The notes below the pieces were generated by a model. The model had not been told where the DNA came from and did no database searches. It was given only the letters and a program-made list of their open reading frames with translations. The position numbers and the translations under genes were made by a program. Shown here in pieces: positions 18,123 through 26,658 of a DNA stretch of 35,460 bases. Source of the stretch: Flavobacterium sp. A45 (GTDB taxonomy: Bacteria > Bacteroidota > Bacteroidia > Flavobacteriales > Flavobacteriaceae). Within the stretch, counting starts at the first letter, position 1. Each line of letters starts with the position of its first letter. The stretch covers positions 1 to 35,460 of the forward strand of contig NZ_MUNX01000035.1 in the NCBI RefSeq assembly GCF_002001005.1. The letters are read 5' to 3'.

Positions 18123-19601
18123 TTAATATGCCTTAGCAAAAAGCACCCTTCCAACAGAAGAATTACCAGTAAACACACAGCTTCCCACCTGTTCCGCTCT
18201 ATCCAAAGGAATGCATCTTATCGTTGCTTTTGTCAATTCTTTAATCTTCTCTTCAGTCTCCGCAGTACCATCCCAATGTGCTGAAACAAAGCCTCCTTCA
18301 CCTTCCAAAACCGCTTTGAATTCATCAAAACTATTTACTTCGGTAATATGTGAATTTCTGTAATTTAATGCTTTTTCAAACAAATCTTTTTGAATTTGCT
18401 CCAACAAATCACTTACAAAAGTCGTAATTACATCTTTTGAAACAGTTTCTTTTGCCAAAGTATCTCTTCTTGCCACTTCAAAAGTTCCATTTTCTAAATC
18501 TTTTGGACCAACAGCAATTCGAACAGGAACCCCTTTTAATTCCCATTCTGCAAATTTGAATCCTGGTTTTTGAGTTGTTCTATTATCAAATTTAACCGTG
18601 ATGTTTAATTTTCTTAAAGCTTTAACCAAAACATCCACTTCACTTGAAATTGTATCCAATTGCTCATCACTCTTATATATAGGAACAATAACTACTTGTA
18701 TTGGCGCTAAATTAGGAGGCAGTACTAATCCTTGGTCATCAGAATGTGTCATTACTAACGCTCCCATCAATCGAGTTGAAACACCCCATGAAGTTCCCCA
18801 AACGTGTTCTTGCTTACCTTCGGCATTGGCAAATTTCACATCAAAAGCTTTGGCAAAATTTTGTCCTAAAAAGTGTGAAGTTCCTGCCTGCAGCGCTTTA
18901 CCATCCTGCATCAGGGCTTCAATACAATACGTTTCCTCAGCACCAGCAAAACGTTCTGTTTCTGTTTTCAAACCTTTTATAACTGGAATAGCCATGAAAT
19001 TCTCGGCAAAATCAGCATAGACATTCATCATTTTCTCTGACTCTTCTATTGCTTCTGCTCTAGTTGCATGTGCTGTATGACCTTCCTGCCATAAAAACTC
19101 TGCTGTCCTCAAGAACAATCGGGTTCTCATTTCCCAACGCACCACATTAGCCCATTGATTAATCAACAAGGGTAAATCTCTATAGGATTGCACCCATCCT
19201 TTATATGTAGACCAAATAATCGCTTCACTTGTAGGACGAACAATCAATTCCTCTTCCAGTTTTGCATTCGGATCAACCATTAGTTTTCCGGGTTTGTCTG
19301 GGTCATTTTTCAATCTATAATGAGTTACAATTGCGCATTCTTTGGCAAATCCTTCAGCATTTTTTTCCTCAGCCTCAAACATACTTTTGGGAACAAATAA
19401 AGGAAAATAAGCATTTTGATGCCCTGTTTCCTTAAACATTCTATCCAACTCCGCTTGCATTTTTTCCCATATAGCATATCCGTAAGGTTTAATCACCATA
19501 CAGCCTCTAACTCCTGAATTTTCAGCTAAATCGGCCTTGACAACCAACTCATTGTACCACTTTGAATAATCTTCTGCTCTTGTTGTAAGGTTCTTGCTCA
19601 T
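18123..19601 (-). CDS. proS: Prolyl-tRNA synthetase, archaeal/eukaryal-type
   Basis: Class II aminoacyl-tRNA synthetase charging tRNA-Pro, 492 residues from the chosen start. The sequence is the short form without the large bacterial editing insertion: [17 protein letters not shown] at the start, [17 protein letters not shown], the class II motif 2 region [21 protein letters not shown], motif 3 near [15 protein letters not shown], an anticodon-binding domain ([26 protein letters not shown]), and a C-terminal extension ending [10 protein letters not shown]. An upstream in-frame ATG at 19658 would add 19 residues. I rejected it because a good promoter (TTG-N17-TAGTTTTG, 19656-19683) overlaps it and because family members begin at MSKN. 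The gene is monocistronic and divergent from the repeat lipoprotein. Confidence 0.95.
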   Translation of the reverse strand: MSKNLTTRAEDYSKWYNELVVKADLAENSGVRGCMVIKPYGYAIWEKMQAELDRMFKETGHQNAYFPLFVPKSMFEAEEKNAEGFAKECAIVTHYRLKNDPDKPGKLMVDPNAKLEEELIVRPTSEAIIWSTYKGWVQSYRDLPLLINQWANVVRWEMRTRLFLRTAEFLWQEGHTAHATRAEAIEESEKMMNVYADFAENFMAIPVIKGLKTETERFAGAEETYCIEALMQDGKALQAGTSHFLGQNFAKAFDVKFANAEGKQEHVWGTSWGVSTRLMGALVMTHSDDQGLVLPPNLAPIQVVIVPIYKSDEQLDTISSEVDVLVKALRKLNITVKFDNRTTQKPGFKFAEWELKGVPVRIAVGPKDLENGTFEVARRDTLAKETVSKDVITTFVSDLLEQIQKDLFEKALNYRNSHITEVNSFDEFKAVLEGEGGFVSAHWDGTAETEEKIKELTKATIRCIPLDRAEQVGSCVFTGNSSVGRVLFAKAY

Positions 19602-19655
19602 TTTGAATAATTTGGCATAATATTTGTTTATAGATAATTTAACTAAATAATTACG

Positions 19656-19686
19656 CAAAACTAACTAAATTTGTATTGTCCAACAA
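19656..19686 (-). promoter_or_regulatory. proS promoter
   Basis: Minus strand TTG (19681-19683, with a second TTG at 19684-19686) is followed after 17 bases by TAGTTTTG (19656-19663). This fits the TTG/TAnnTTTG consensus and supports a proS start at 19601 rather than 19658. Confidence 0.65.
19666..19673 (+). promoter_or_regulatory. -7 element of the repeat-lipoprotein/porin transcript
   Basis: TAAATTTG matches TAnnTTTG and lies 30 bases before the ATG at 19704. It is interleaved with the divergent proS promoter. No clear plus-strand -33 TTG is visible. Confidence 0.5.
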
Positions 19687-19703
19687 TAAAATAATCTACC
19701 GAA

Positions 19704-20645
19704 ATGAAAACAAATGCATTAATTACTCGGAAAATCACACTTTTTTCCTTAATTGGATTTTTGAGTTTAGCAGTAACTTCTTGTGGTTCTTACCAGAATA
19801 GCTCCTATTATGACAATGACGGTGTTTATAGCACAAATGGAGAGAAAATTGTGATAAAGGACAATCAACCTAGTTCAGCCTCAGTTCAATACAAACAATA
19901 CTTTAGTTCATTACAAAGCACTGGAGGGTCAGGCGAAATATTTACAGACGTAAATAGCTACGGCAGTGACTATAATGTAGAAAATGATTCCATACAAGCA
20001 CCATCGACAGGTTATGCTTCTTGGGGTAGTTCCCCACAAGAAACAACTGTAGTTGTTTATCCGGACAGTTATTGGTCTGTCGGATTTGGTTGGGGTTACC
20101 CTTACTATGGATATGGATATGGATACCCATATTATGGATGGGGATATCCTTATTACGGATGGGGATACCCAGGTTACGGATGGGGATATCCAGGATATGG
20201 ATGGGGTTATCCCGGTTATGGTTATGGCGTAGCAACACCTTATGCTTATAATTATAGCAGAAGAGGTTCCTCTTATGGTGGAAATTACAACAATTCAATT
20301 TACAACAATAATAGAGTTAGCCATTATAGCAGAAATGGAGCTACAAGCAGAAACAGTGTTACAAGTAGAAATAGCACCTATAATAGGAACAATACTAGTA
20401 TAAGCAGACAGGCTCCTACTTTTACAAACCGAAACAGTAATACTGCATCAAGAAATTACACCCAAAATCAATCAAGAAGTTCTTACACACAAAGTAGAAC
20501 CAACACTTCAACTAATACCCAAAGATCAAGCTACACACCTAGCAACAGCACATACCGAAGCAGTGGCAGCAGTATGTCAAGTGGAGGCGGTACTAGAATG
20601 TCCGGAGGCGGAGGCGGCAGAATGGGTGGCGGAGGTCGAAGATAA
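19704..20645 (+). CDS. Lipoprotein with Gly-Tyr-Pro-Trp repeats and Gly-rich tail, function unknown
   Basis: Exported lipoprotein of 313 residues with lipobox LAVTSC (Cys27). Three parts can be seen. A poorly conserved N-terminal segment (about 28-125) contains tyrosines and acidic residues. Residues about 131-175 are a low-complexity repeat of seven-residue units of the type GYPGYGW or GYPYYGW. The rest is rich in Ser, Asn, Thr and Arg and ends in a glycine-rich tail (GGGGGRMGGGGRR). I do not recognise a functional family. Similar Tyr/Gly-rich lipoproteins occur next to outer-membrane genes in Flavobacteria (general recollection). It is 43 bases upstream of the FadL-type porin gene and probably shares its transcript. 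A surface or cell-envelope structural role is plausible but unproven. Confidence 0.75.
   Translation: MKTNALITRKITLFSLIGFLSLAVTSCGSYQNSSYYDNDGVYSTNGEKIVIKDNQPSSASVQYKQYFSSLQSTGGSGEIFTDVNSYGSDYNVENDSIQAPSTGYASWGSSPQETTVVVYPDSYWSVGFGWGYPYYGYGYGYPYYGWGYPYYGWGYPGYGWGYPGYGWGYPGYGYGVATPYAYNYSRRGSSYGGNYNNSIYNNNRVSHYSRNGATSRNSVTSRNSTYNRNNTSISRQAPTFTNRNSNTASRNYTQNQSRSSYTQSRTNTSTNTQRSSYTPSNSTYRSSGSSMSSGGGTRMSGGGGGRMGGGGRR
20094..20228 (+). repeat. Degenerate 21-bp tandem repeat inside the lipoprotein gene
   Basis: About six units encode seven residues each (Gly-Tyr-Pro-Tyr/Gly-Tyr-Gly-Trp or close variants). The DNA units differ mostly at third positions. This suggests slippage-born expansion followed by drift with the protein pattern kept. 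Confidence 0.8.
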
Positions 20646-20688
20646 AAATTAGCGAACTAAAACTATAACCAACCCTAAGCCCAACCAA

Positions 20689-22197
20689 ATGAAAAAGAAC
20701 CACCTATTGTTATATTTTGTAGCAGGGCTAACGTTCTCTACAATACATTCACAGGAAATTAAAGACGCAATGCGTTACACACAAAGCGAATTGCAAGGAA
20801 CAGCACGTTTTACAGCCATGAGTGGTGCTTTTGGAGCACTCGGAGGCGATTTATCCTCTATCAATGTTAATCCTGCGGGGTCAGCTGTATTCAACAACAA
20901 TCAATTCGCCACTACAATGGGGAATTACGACACTGAAAATAATTCCGACTATTTTGGAACCCAAACTTCATCTGGTGAAAGTAATTTTGACTTGAATCAA
21001 GCGGGAGGTGTTTTTGTTTTTAAAACCAGAAATCCGAATAATGACTGGAAAAAATTCTCGATGTCCATCAATTACGAGAACACTAATAATTATGACAATT
21101 CAATGTTTTCTGCAGGGAGAAGTCCTGTAAACTCCATAGCTAATTATTTTATCAGTTATGCCAATGGCGTTCCTTTGAACTTACTGCAAGATGGCGAATA
21201 TGCCGTTTTGGATAATGGAGCTCAACAAGCATTCTTGGGTTATCAAGGCTATATCATCAACCCTGTTACAGAAACAGCCAACAATACATTATATACCTCA
21301 AATGTTCGTTCTGGTGGTAATTATTATCAAGAAAATAGTTTTTATTCCAATGGCTACAACGGAAAACTGATTTTTAACAGCGGTTTACAATACAAAGATT
21401 TCCTGTATTTTGGTTTCAACTTGAACTCACATTTTACAGATTATGTACAAAATACCAACTTTTATGAATCCAACAATAATACTTTAGATTCAAATTACAG
21501 AGTCAAGAGTTTAAATTTTTCAAATAGTTTACATACTTACGGCGCCGGTTTTTCTTTCCAAGTGGGGGCCATCGCAAAATTAACCAATGAAATTCGTCTT
21601 GGTTTTGCATATGAATCACCAACATGGTATAATTTACAAGATGAACTTTCTCAAAGACTAACTTCGGTAAGCAGCAACATCGTAGAAACACTTCCTCCAG
21701 ATATAGTTGACCCGTTTGTCATTAATTATTATGCTCCTTATGATTTACGTACCCCTGGAAGTTTAACAGGTAGTTTTGCCTATGTTTTTGGAAAATCAGG
21801 CTTGATTAGTGTAGATTACAAATACAAAGACTACAGTTGTACAGAATTTAGTCCCGAAAACGATCCTTATTATAGAGGTTTGAATAATACCATGCATAAT
21901 ACACTGGGTAGCAGTAACGAAGTAAGAGTTGGTGCCGAATATAAAATTCAAAATTTCAGATTAAGAGGCGGGTATCGTTTTGAAGGAAGCCCTTATAAAG
22001 ATTCAGTTACAATAGGTGATTTAAACAGTTTTTCGGGTGGTTTAGGATATAGTTTTGGTTCCATAAAACTTGATTTTTCGTATGTAAACGTTCACACTAC
22101 TTCGCAAAATCAGTTCTTTTCACAAGGATTCACCGAAAGAGCTCAAATCAATACGTACAAAAACAATTTTACTATGACTTTTACATTTGAAATGTAA
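20689..22197 (+). CDS. OmpP1/FadL/TodX-family outer-membrane transporter
   Basis: Predicted 14-stranded outer-membrane beta-barrel of 502 residues for uptake of long-chain fatty acids or other hydrophobic compounds. The signal peptide ends at TIHSQ (residue 22). The N-terminal plug region carries the family motif ARFTAMSGAFGALGGDLSSINVNPAGSA. The rest alternates amphipathic strands rich in Tyr, Asn and Phe, and the final strand ends in aromatic FTMTFTFEM, with Phe three residues from the end, as expected for BAM-inserted barrels. Bacteroidota members are often labelled hemin receptors without strong evidence. It is probably co-transcribed with the upstream repeat lipoprotein and ends at a strong terminator (22221-22259). 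Confidence 0.9.
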   Translation: MKKNHLLLYFVAGLTFSTIHSQEIKDAMRYTQSELQGTARFTAMSGAFGALGGDLSSINVNPAGSAVFNNNQFATTMGNYDTENNSDYFGTQTSSGESNFDLNQAGGVFVFKTRNPNNDWKKFSMSINYENTNNYDNSMFSAGRSPVNSIANYFISYANGVPLNLLQDGEYAVLDNGAQQAFLGYQGYIINPVTETANNTLYTSNVRSGGNYYQENSFYSNGYNGKLIFNSGLQYKDFLYFGFNLNSHFTDYVQNTNFYESNNNTLDSNYRVKSLNFSNSLHTYGAGFSFQVGAIAKLTNEIRLGFAYESPTWYNLQDELSQRLTSVSSNIVETLPPDIVDPFVINYYAPYDLRTPGSLTGSFAYVFGKSGLISVDYKYKDYSCTEFSPENDPYYRGLNNTMHNTLGSSNEVRVGAEYKIQNFRLRGGYRFEGSPYKDSVTIGDLNSFSGGLGYSFGSIKLDFSYVNVHTTSQNQFFSQGFTERAQINTYKNNFTMTFTFEM

Positions 22198-22220
22198 AAT
22201 ACAGACAATATATTAACAGA

Positions 22221-22259
22221 AACCACTTTTGAACTATCTCAAAAGTGGTTTTCTTTTTT
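22221..22259 (+). terminator. Rho-independent terminator after the FadL-type gene
   Basis: Perfect 12-bp stem AACCACTTTTGA / TCAAAAGTGGTT with a 6-base loop, followed by TTCTTTTTT. It separates the porin transcript from the downstream RNA candidate and rimO. Confidence 0.9.
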
Positions 22260-22289
22260 ATGCTAAAGAAAATTTAAGACTACATATTT

Positions 22290-22323
22290 TTGGATTATTT
22301 TTTATGAAAATTAAATATCTTTA
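22290..22323 (+). promoter_or_regulatory. Putative promoter of the structured RNA
   Basis: TTG (22290-22292, within a run of T) is followed after 23 bases by TATCTTTA (22316-22323), a near match to TAnnTTTG. The expected transcription start falls at about 22327, exactly where the conserved-looking RNA begins. Confidence 0.45.
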
Positions 22324-22325
22324 AT

Positions 22326-22402
22326 CAGCCCCGATGGGAGTAAGTATCCTTTTATGCCAGGGTTCGGCATAAAAGATACTGCGGACAGCGGGAGAAATGC
22401 TG
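22326..22402 (+). ncRNA. Structured non-coding RNA candidate, Flavobacterium-type (possibly Flavo-1-like)
   Basis: Between the porin terminator and rimO lies a G+C-richer segment with a strong fold. The hairpin GTATC-(C)-TTTTATGCC (22344-22358) pairs with GGCATAAAAGATAC (22366-22379): 14 base pairs, one bulged C, loop AGGGTTC. An outer helix can form between CCCG (22330-22333) and CGGG (22389-22392). The flanking single-strand motifs AGCCCCGATGGGAG and GCGGACAGCGGGA match, as far as I recall, an element seen at many Flavobacterium loci, where the hairpin varies while these flanks stay constant. It may be the published Flavo-1 motif. That identity is from memory and should be tested with a covariance model. 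Confidence 0.6.
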
Positions 22403-22494
22403 TTAAAAAAACGAAATGTGCTGCTCCAAATCATTTTTACACAAACAAAACATCCATTTTAAAAGGAAACAGACAGGGTTTCAGCAAAAAATTG

Positions 22495-22502
22495 TAATTT
22501 TG
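22495..22502 (+). promoter_or_regulatory. -7 promoter element of rimO
   Basis: TAATTTTG matches TAnnTTTG and lies 31 bases before the rimO start codon. The -33 region has only GGTTTC, at short spacing, so the element is moderate. Confidence 0.55.
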
Positions 22503-22533
22503 CAGATTCCTAAATTATCAGGAATATAATATT

Positions 22534-23847
22534 ATGAGAACGAAGTCTTTAAAAAAGAACAAAATAAATGTGATCACTCTTGGGTGTTCAAAAAATGTAT
22601 ATGACAGTGAAGTGTTGATGGGACAGCTTAAAGCCAGTGGCAAAGATGTGACTCACGAAGCCAAAGCCGAAGATGAAGGAAATATTATCGTGATTAATAC
22701 TTGCGGATTTATTGATAATGCCAAGGCAGAATCAGTAAACATGATATTGGAATATGCTGATAAAAAAGAGAAAGGACTTGTAGATAAAGTTTTTGTAACT
22801 GGATGTTTATCTGAAAGATACAGACCGGATTTAGAAAAAGAAATTCCGAATGTGGACCAATATTTTGGAACTACAGAATTACCGGCTTTATTAAAAGCTT
22901 TGGGTGCCGATTATAAGCATGAATTACTGGGAGAGCGTTTGACTACGACTCCAAAAAACTACGCTTATTTGAAAATTTCGGAAGGCTGTGACAGGCCCTG
23001 CAGTTTTTGTGCAATCCCATTAATGAGAGGAAAAAACGTTTCGCAAACTATCGAAAAATTAGTTAAAGAAGCTGAAGGACTAGCTAGAGACGGCGTAAAA
23101 GAATTGATTTTGATTGCGCAGGATTTAACGTATTACGGTCTTGATTTATACAAAAAAAGAGCACTTGGCGAATTACTGGAAGCTTTGGTAAAAGTTGAAG
23201 GAATTGAGTGGATTCGTTTACACTACGCCTTCCCTACCGGATTCCCGATGGATGTGCTTGAAATCATGAAACGCGAACCTAAGATTTGTAATTATATTGA
23301 CATTCCGTTGCAGCACATTGCTGATTCTGTATTAAAATCGATGCGTCGCGGTACTACGCAGGAAAAAACAACACGATTACTAAAAGACTTTAGAGAAGCG
23401 GTTCCGGGAATGGCAATTAGAACTACTCTGATTGTGGGTTATCCTGGAGAAACACAGGAAGATTTCAATATCCTGAAAGATTTTGTACAGGAAATGAAGT
23501 TTGACAGAATGGGCTGTTTTGCCTATTCGCATGAAGAAAACACACATGCTTTCTTATTGGAAGATGATGTTCCTGCTGACGTAAAACAAGATCGTGCAAA
23601 CGAAATTATGGAACTGCAGTCTCAGATTTCTTGGGATTTGAATCAAGAAAAAGTTGGAAAAACTTTCAGATGTATTATTGACAGAAAAGAAGGCGGACAT
23701 TTCGTGGGCAGAACTGAGTTCGACAGCCCCGATGTTGATAATGAAGTATTAATTGATGCTGCAAAACATTATGTAAAAACAGGTGATTTTGCAATGATTA
23801 AAATTATTGAAGCAACAGAATTTGATTTATACGGAGAACCAGTTTAA
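22534..23847 (+). CDS. rimO: Ribosomal protein S12 methylthiotransferase RimO
   Basis: Radical-SAM methylthiotransferase of 437 residues that adds a methylthio group to the conserved aspartate of ribosomal protein S12. The N-terminal MTTase domain carries three cysteines for the auxiliary 4Fe-4S cluster: Cys18 (TLGCSKNVYDSE), Cys57 (INTCGFI) and Cys91 (VTGCLSERY). The radical-SAM triad is Cys152, Cys156 and Cys159 in EGCDRPCSFCAIP. DIPLQHIADSVLKSMRRG and TTLIVGYPGET are typical. A C-terminal TRAM-like segment follows (GKTFRCIIDRKEGGHFVGRTEFDSPDVDNEV). The TLGCSKN start and the TRAM type point to RimO rather than MiaB. It leads a likely three-gene transcript with the small exported protein and the amidase. 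Confidence 0.95.
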   Translation: MRTKSLKKNKINVITLGCSKNVYDSEVLMGQLKASGKDVTHEAKAEDEGNIIVINTCGFIDNAKAESVNMILEYADKKEKGLVDKVFVTGCLSERYRPDLEKEIPNVDQYFGTTELPALLKALGADYKHELLGERLTTTPKNYAYLKISEGCDRPCSFCAIPLMRGKNVSQTIEKLVKEAEGLARDGVKELILIAQDLTYYGLDLYKKRALGELLEALVKVEGIEWIRLHYAFPTGFPMDVLEIMKREPKICNYIDIPLQHIADSVLKSMRRGTTQEKTTRLLKDFREAVPGMAIRTTLIVGYPGETQEDFNILKDFVQEMKFDRMGCFAYSHEENTHAFLLEDDVPADVKQDRANEIMELQSQISWDLNQEKVGKTFRCIIDRKEGGHFVGRTEFDSPDVDNEVLIDAAKHYVKTGDFAMIKIIEATEFDLYGEPV

Positions 23848-23873
23848 ATTTTTAATTTTCAAGATTGTCATTT

Positions 23874-24350
23874 ATGAAAACATTTAAAACAGCATTGTTT
23901 ATAGCATTTTTGCTTTTGTCTGCCAATACAATTTCGGCACAATATGGAAATGGTTATGGAGGAAACGGTTATGGCGGTGGCGGATACGGTGGAAATGGCT
24001 ATGGCAGATCTAACCAAATGTCACAAATGGGGCAAAGCAGCCAACAGAGTGCGCCTAAACCGATTCCTGCAGAAGTTACTGCCGCAAAAATTGTAGACTA
24101 CTATAAAAAAGAACTTAAATTAGATGCACTTCAGGAAGTGGTTGTCACTAATATCTATGTCAAATCGTTAAAAAAGCAAGAGGCTCTAATGAAAAAAGAG
24201 ATAAGTGACGAGGAGAAAACAAACGAATTTAAAGTACTGAATGAAATGACCGAAATGGAAATGACCCAAATTTTAAATAAAGAACAAAAGGTGAAATTTA
24301 AAATCTTGGTTGAAGAACGAAAAAGTAAAATTGAATCACAAAAACACTAG
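23874..24350 (+). CDS. Small exported protein with Gly/Tyr repeats and helical C-terminus
   Basis: Exported protein of 158 residues from the ATG at 23874; a TTG three codons earlier is less likely because MKTFKTALF gives a normal signal peptide. The signal peptide ends at ISAQ, followed by a low-complexity GYGGNGYGGGG stretch and a Gln-rich linker. The C-terminal ~95 residues are strongly helical and charged (YYKKELKLDALQEVVVTNIY, SDEEKTNEFKVLNEMTEMEM, LNKEQKVKFKILVEER). This resembles the Spy/CpxP-like LTXXQ periplasmic proteins in style. I do not recognise an exact family. It lies 26 bases after rimO and 30 bases before the amidase gene, so the three are probably co-transcribed. Confidence 0.75.
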   Translation: MKTFKTALFIAFLLLSANTISAQYGNGYGGNGYGGGGYGGNGYGRSNQMSQMGQSSQQSAPKPIPAEVTAAKIVDYYKKELKLDALQEVVVTNIYVKSLKKQEALMKKEISDEEKTNEFKVLNEMTEMEMTQILNKEQKVKFKILVEERKSKIESQKH

Positions 24351-24380
24351 GCTTTTATATTAAGAAATTGAATTTCAATT

Positions 24381-25286
24381 ATGAAAAAATACTTTTACTA
24401 TATCATTCTAGTTCTTATAGTTGCGTCGTGTGCGACTAAAAATCCACACAAAGCAACCGAAAAAGAATACAATGCCCAGATAAAAAATCTAAAAGAAACC
24501 CTATCCGAGAAAGAAGCAACTCCCCTAAAAAACGAGCCATCTGTAGTAATTGACAGTATTGCTTATCGATACAAAAATCAATTATTAAACTATAAGGACA
24601 CGCTCTCCAAAACCGACACTAATATTTTACAAAATGGTATTTCATCAGAATGGATTGGTACTGTCAATTTTAATTTAAGAAAACCCAATTTCATCATACT
24701 GCATCACACTGCACAGGATTCAATACAACAAACCATAAAAACTTTCACTTTAAAAGAAACGAAAGTAAGTGCTCATTATGTGATTGGCAGAGACGGAAAA
24801 GTAGTTCATATGCTCAATGACTATCTAAGAGCATGGCATGCTGGAAATGGTTCTTGGGGGAAAAACACCGACATCAACTCCAGTTCCATTGGAATCGAGT
24901 TGGACAATAACGGCTTTGAACCTTTTTCAGAGCCACAAATTAATACCCTATTGGCGTTATTGACCAAATTGAAAAAAGACTACAATATTCCAACACAAAA
25001 CATAATTGGCCATTCAGACATTGCTCCGTCTAGAAAAGTGGATCCCAGTGCATTTTTTCCATGGAAACTTTTAGCTTTAAATGGTTTTGGGGTTTGGCCA
25101 GACGAAGAACTTCCCTGCCCTCCGAGTGATTTTAATGCCGAATTGGGTTTGCAAGCGATAGGATACAATACCAAAAATCTTTCGGCAGCCATCACTGCAT
25201 TCAAACTTCATTATATCCAAACTGAAGTTAATACTATTTTGGACGAAAAAACAATCAGTACCATCTACTCGATTTACAAAAAATAG
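24381..25286 (+). CDS. N-acetylmuramoyl-L-alanine amidase (Amidase_2/AmpD-like) lipoprotein
   Basis: Zinc amidase of 301 residues cleaving the bond between N-acetylmuramic acid and the stem peptide. The lipobox is LIVASC (Cys17), so the enzyme is envelope-anchored, unlike cytoplasmic AmpD. A coiled, charged linker covers about 20-85. The catalytic domain shows His108 (FIILHHTA) and His211 and Asp221 (GHSDIAPSRKVDPSAFFPW), spaced ten apart as the AmpD zinc ligands are. SAHYVIGRDGKVVHML and AWHAG are typical of the family. A C-terminal ~55-residue tail resembles a small peptidoglycan-binding unit (LQAIGYNTKNLSAAITAFKLHY). It is the last gene of the rimO transcript, followed by a strong terminator. 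Confidence 0.92.
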   Translation: MKKYFYYIILVLIVASCATKNPHKATEKEYNAQIKNLKETLSEKEATPLKNEPSVVIDSIAYRYKNQLLNYKDTLSKTDTNILQNGISSEWIGTVNFNLRKPNFIILHHTAQDSIQQTIKTFTLKETKVSAHYVIGRDGKVVHMLNDYLRAWHAGNGSWGKNTDINSSSIGIELDNNGFEPFSEPQINTLLALLTKLKKDYNIPTQNIIGHSDIAPSRKVDPSAFFPWKLLALNGFGVWPDEELPCPPSDFNAELGLQAIGYNTKNLSAAITAFKLHYIQTEVNTILDEKTISTIYSIYKK

Positions 25287-25312
25287 AAACTTTTCATTTA
25301 ATCTATAAAAAG

Positions 25313-25346
25313 CGCCTTTTGAACGATTCAAAAGGCGTTTTTTTTT
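25313..25346 (+). terminator. Rho-independent terminator after the amidase gene
   Basis: Perfect 11-bp stem CGCCTTTTGAA / TTCAAAAGGCG with a 3-base loop and nine T residues. It closes the rimO transcript and insulates the polysaccharide locus. The remaining ~200 bases up to 25553 hold no recognised gene and no exact TAnnTTTG element. A TATTTTTC at the 3' side is a weak promoter candidate. Confidence 0.9.
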
Positions 25347-25552
25347 GTTTCCACATCAACATTCAACATTTTTTTATACATTTAATCAATAAGTATCAAA
25401 CATTTAGCCCAAATTCTACTTTTTCAACTTCTCTATTTTTAATATAAAAATGGGACTTGGAAACGCGGAGCTGTGAGATGTGGATCGTGAACTCAAATAA
25501 TCGAATTCAAAAAATCATTAAAACTATTTTTCCTTCTTAAAAAGTGAATTTC

Positions 25553-26647
25553 ATGATAAAAAAGAAAAAAGTAGCTTTTATAATCCCCAATCTTGAAGCT
25601 GGCGGTGCCGAAAGAGTCGCAGTCACTCTAGCCCAAAAATTTACAAATGAATATGATGTATTTCTCCTAGTTTTGAATAAAACAAAAGTGATGTATACCA
25701 TCGATTCTCATATTCAGATCCATTTTTTAAAAGAAGGCTATATTCCAAGCAGGAATTGGCTTATGGCTCTAAAAAGCAATCTAAATTTTGTAAAAAAAAT
25801 AATCAAAACAGCAAAAGACAATCAAATTGAAGTACTCATCGGTTTTACTGCAACCGGAAATATTTTGGCCATTTTGAGCAGTTTTTTTCTAAAAGCTGCT
25901 TCTTATATTTGCGAAAGAAACAATCCTGAAGTATCTCAGCTTTCTTTTTTTCGAAACCTTTGCATACGAATTCTTTATCCTTTTGCTGATGCACTTATTG
26001 TTCAAACAGACTTTTCAAAAAACTATTTTCAAAACTTTTTAAACCCTCAAAAAATTCAGATTATACCAAATCCCATTGGTGAAAATCTATTATCAAAAAG
26101 GGAAATATATAAAAATAGAGAGAATATCATTTTGACCGTAGGCCGGCTAGACGACAATAAAAATCAGAAACTGCTTTTAGAAGCATTTGCCAATTTGAAT
26201 ACAAAAAACTGGAAACTCGTACTGGTTGGTGATGGTGTTTTAAAAACAGAATACCAATTATTGACAAAAACCTTAAGCATTTCAGATAAAGTTGATTTCG
26301 TTGGAACGGTAAGCGACATAGAGAGTTACTACAATCGTGCCAAACTATTTGTTTTTACCTCACAGTCTGAAGGGTTTCCAAATGCGTTATTGGAGGCATT
26401 GTGTTTTGGAATTCCCTGTATCTCATCTGATTGTAATTCCGGTCCCTCCGAAATGATTCAGCACAAAGAAAATGGTTTTTTGTTTGAAACCAACAATCAA
26501 AAACAATTGGAAATACAAATGATCGAATTAATGGAAAATGATTCACTCTGTTTAAAATTCAGTTCGAATGCAATTCAATCAACGGCTAAATATCATGCTA
26601 CTGAAGTATACAAGAAATGGCATTCGCTAGTATTTCAAGGAAACTAA
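25553..26647 (+). CDS. Glycosyltransferase family 4, polysaccharide locus
   Basis: Retaining GT-B glycosyltransferase of 364 residues from ATG 25553; a GTG at 25544 would add three residues. The N-terminal Rossmann domain has VAFIIPNLEAGGAERVAV. The C-terminal GT4 domain has LTVGRLDDNKNQKLLLEAF, LVLVGDGVLK and the donor-binding EX7E motif in SEGFPNALLEAL, followed by GPSEMIQHKENGFLF. It probably adds one sugar to a lipid-linked repeat unit at the cytoplasmic face. It is the first gene of the locus, 11 bases before the flippase gene. Donor sugar and linkage cannot be told. The AGGAER start is shared with the later GT4 gene at 30948, suggesting a common ancestor. Confidence 0.92.
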   Translation: MIKKKKVAFIIPNLEAGGAERVAVTLAQKFTNEYDVFLLVLNKTKVMYTIDSHIQIHFLKEGYIPSRNWLMALKSNLNFVKKIIKTAKDNQIEVLIGFTATGNILAILSSFFLKAASYICERNNPEVSQLSFFRNLCIRILYPFADALIVQTDFSKNYFQNFLNPQKIQIIPNPIGENLLSKREIYKNRENIILTVGRLDDNKNQKLLLEAFANLNTKNWKLVLVGDGVLKTEYQLLTKTLSISDKVDFVGTVSDIESYYNRAKLFVFTSQSEGFPNALLEALCFGIPCISSDCNSGPSEMIQHKENGFLFETNNQKQLEIQMIELMENDSLCLKFSSNAIQSTAKYHATEVYKKWHSLVFQGN

Positions 26648-26658
26648 AAAGGCTTTAA

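Noticed and set aside
18598..19020. Long plus-strand open frame opposite proS
   Set aside because: It is the antisense shadow of a highly conserved gene and has no start context or recognisable domain.
19602..19658. Extended proS start at 19658 adding 19 residues
   Set aside because: The added residues do not match ProRS N-termini, and the upstream ATG lies in the -7 region of a good proS promoter.
20094..20228. Regular repeats considered as a CRISPR or regulatory array
   Set aside because: Units are contiguous without unique spacers and stay in frame with the lipoprotein gene, so they are coding repeats.
22285..22292. TATTTTTG as a -7 element of its own upstream of the structured RNA
   Set aside because: It lacks a -33 partner and would place the start about 25 bases before the conserved RNA. 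The same bases fit better as the -33 region of the next element, though this is not certain.
24362..24380. Short palindromic TTGAATTTCAA before the amidase start
   Set aside because: Too short and A+T rich to distinguish from chance, with no U-tract or operator context.
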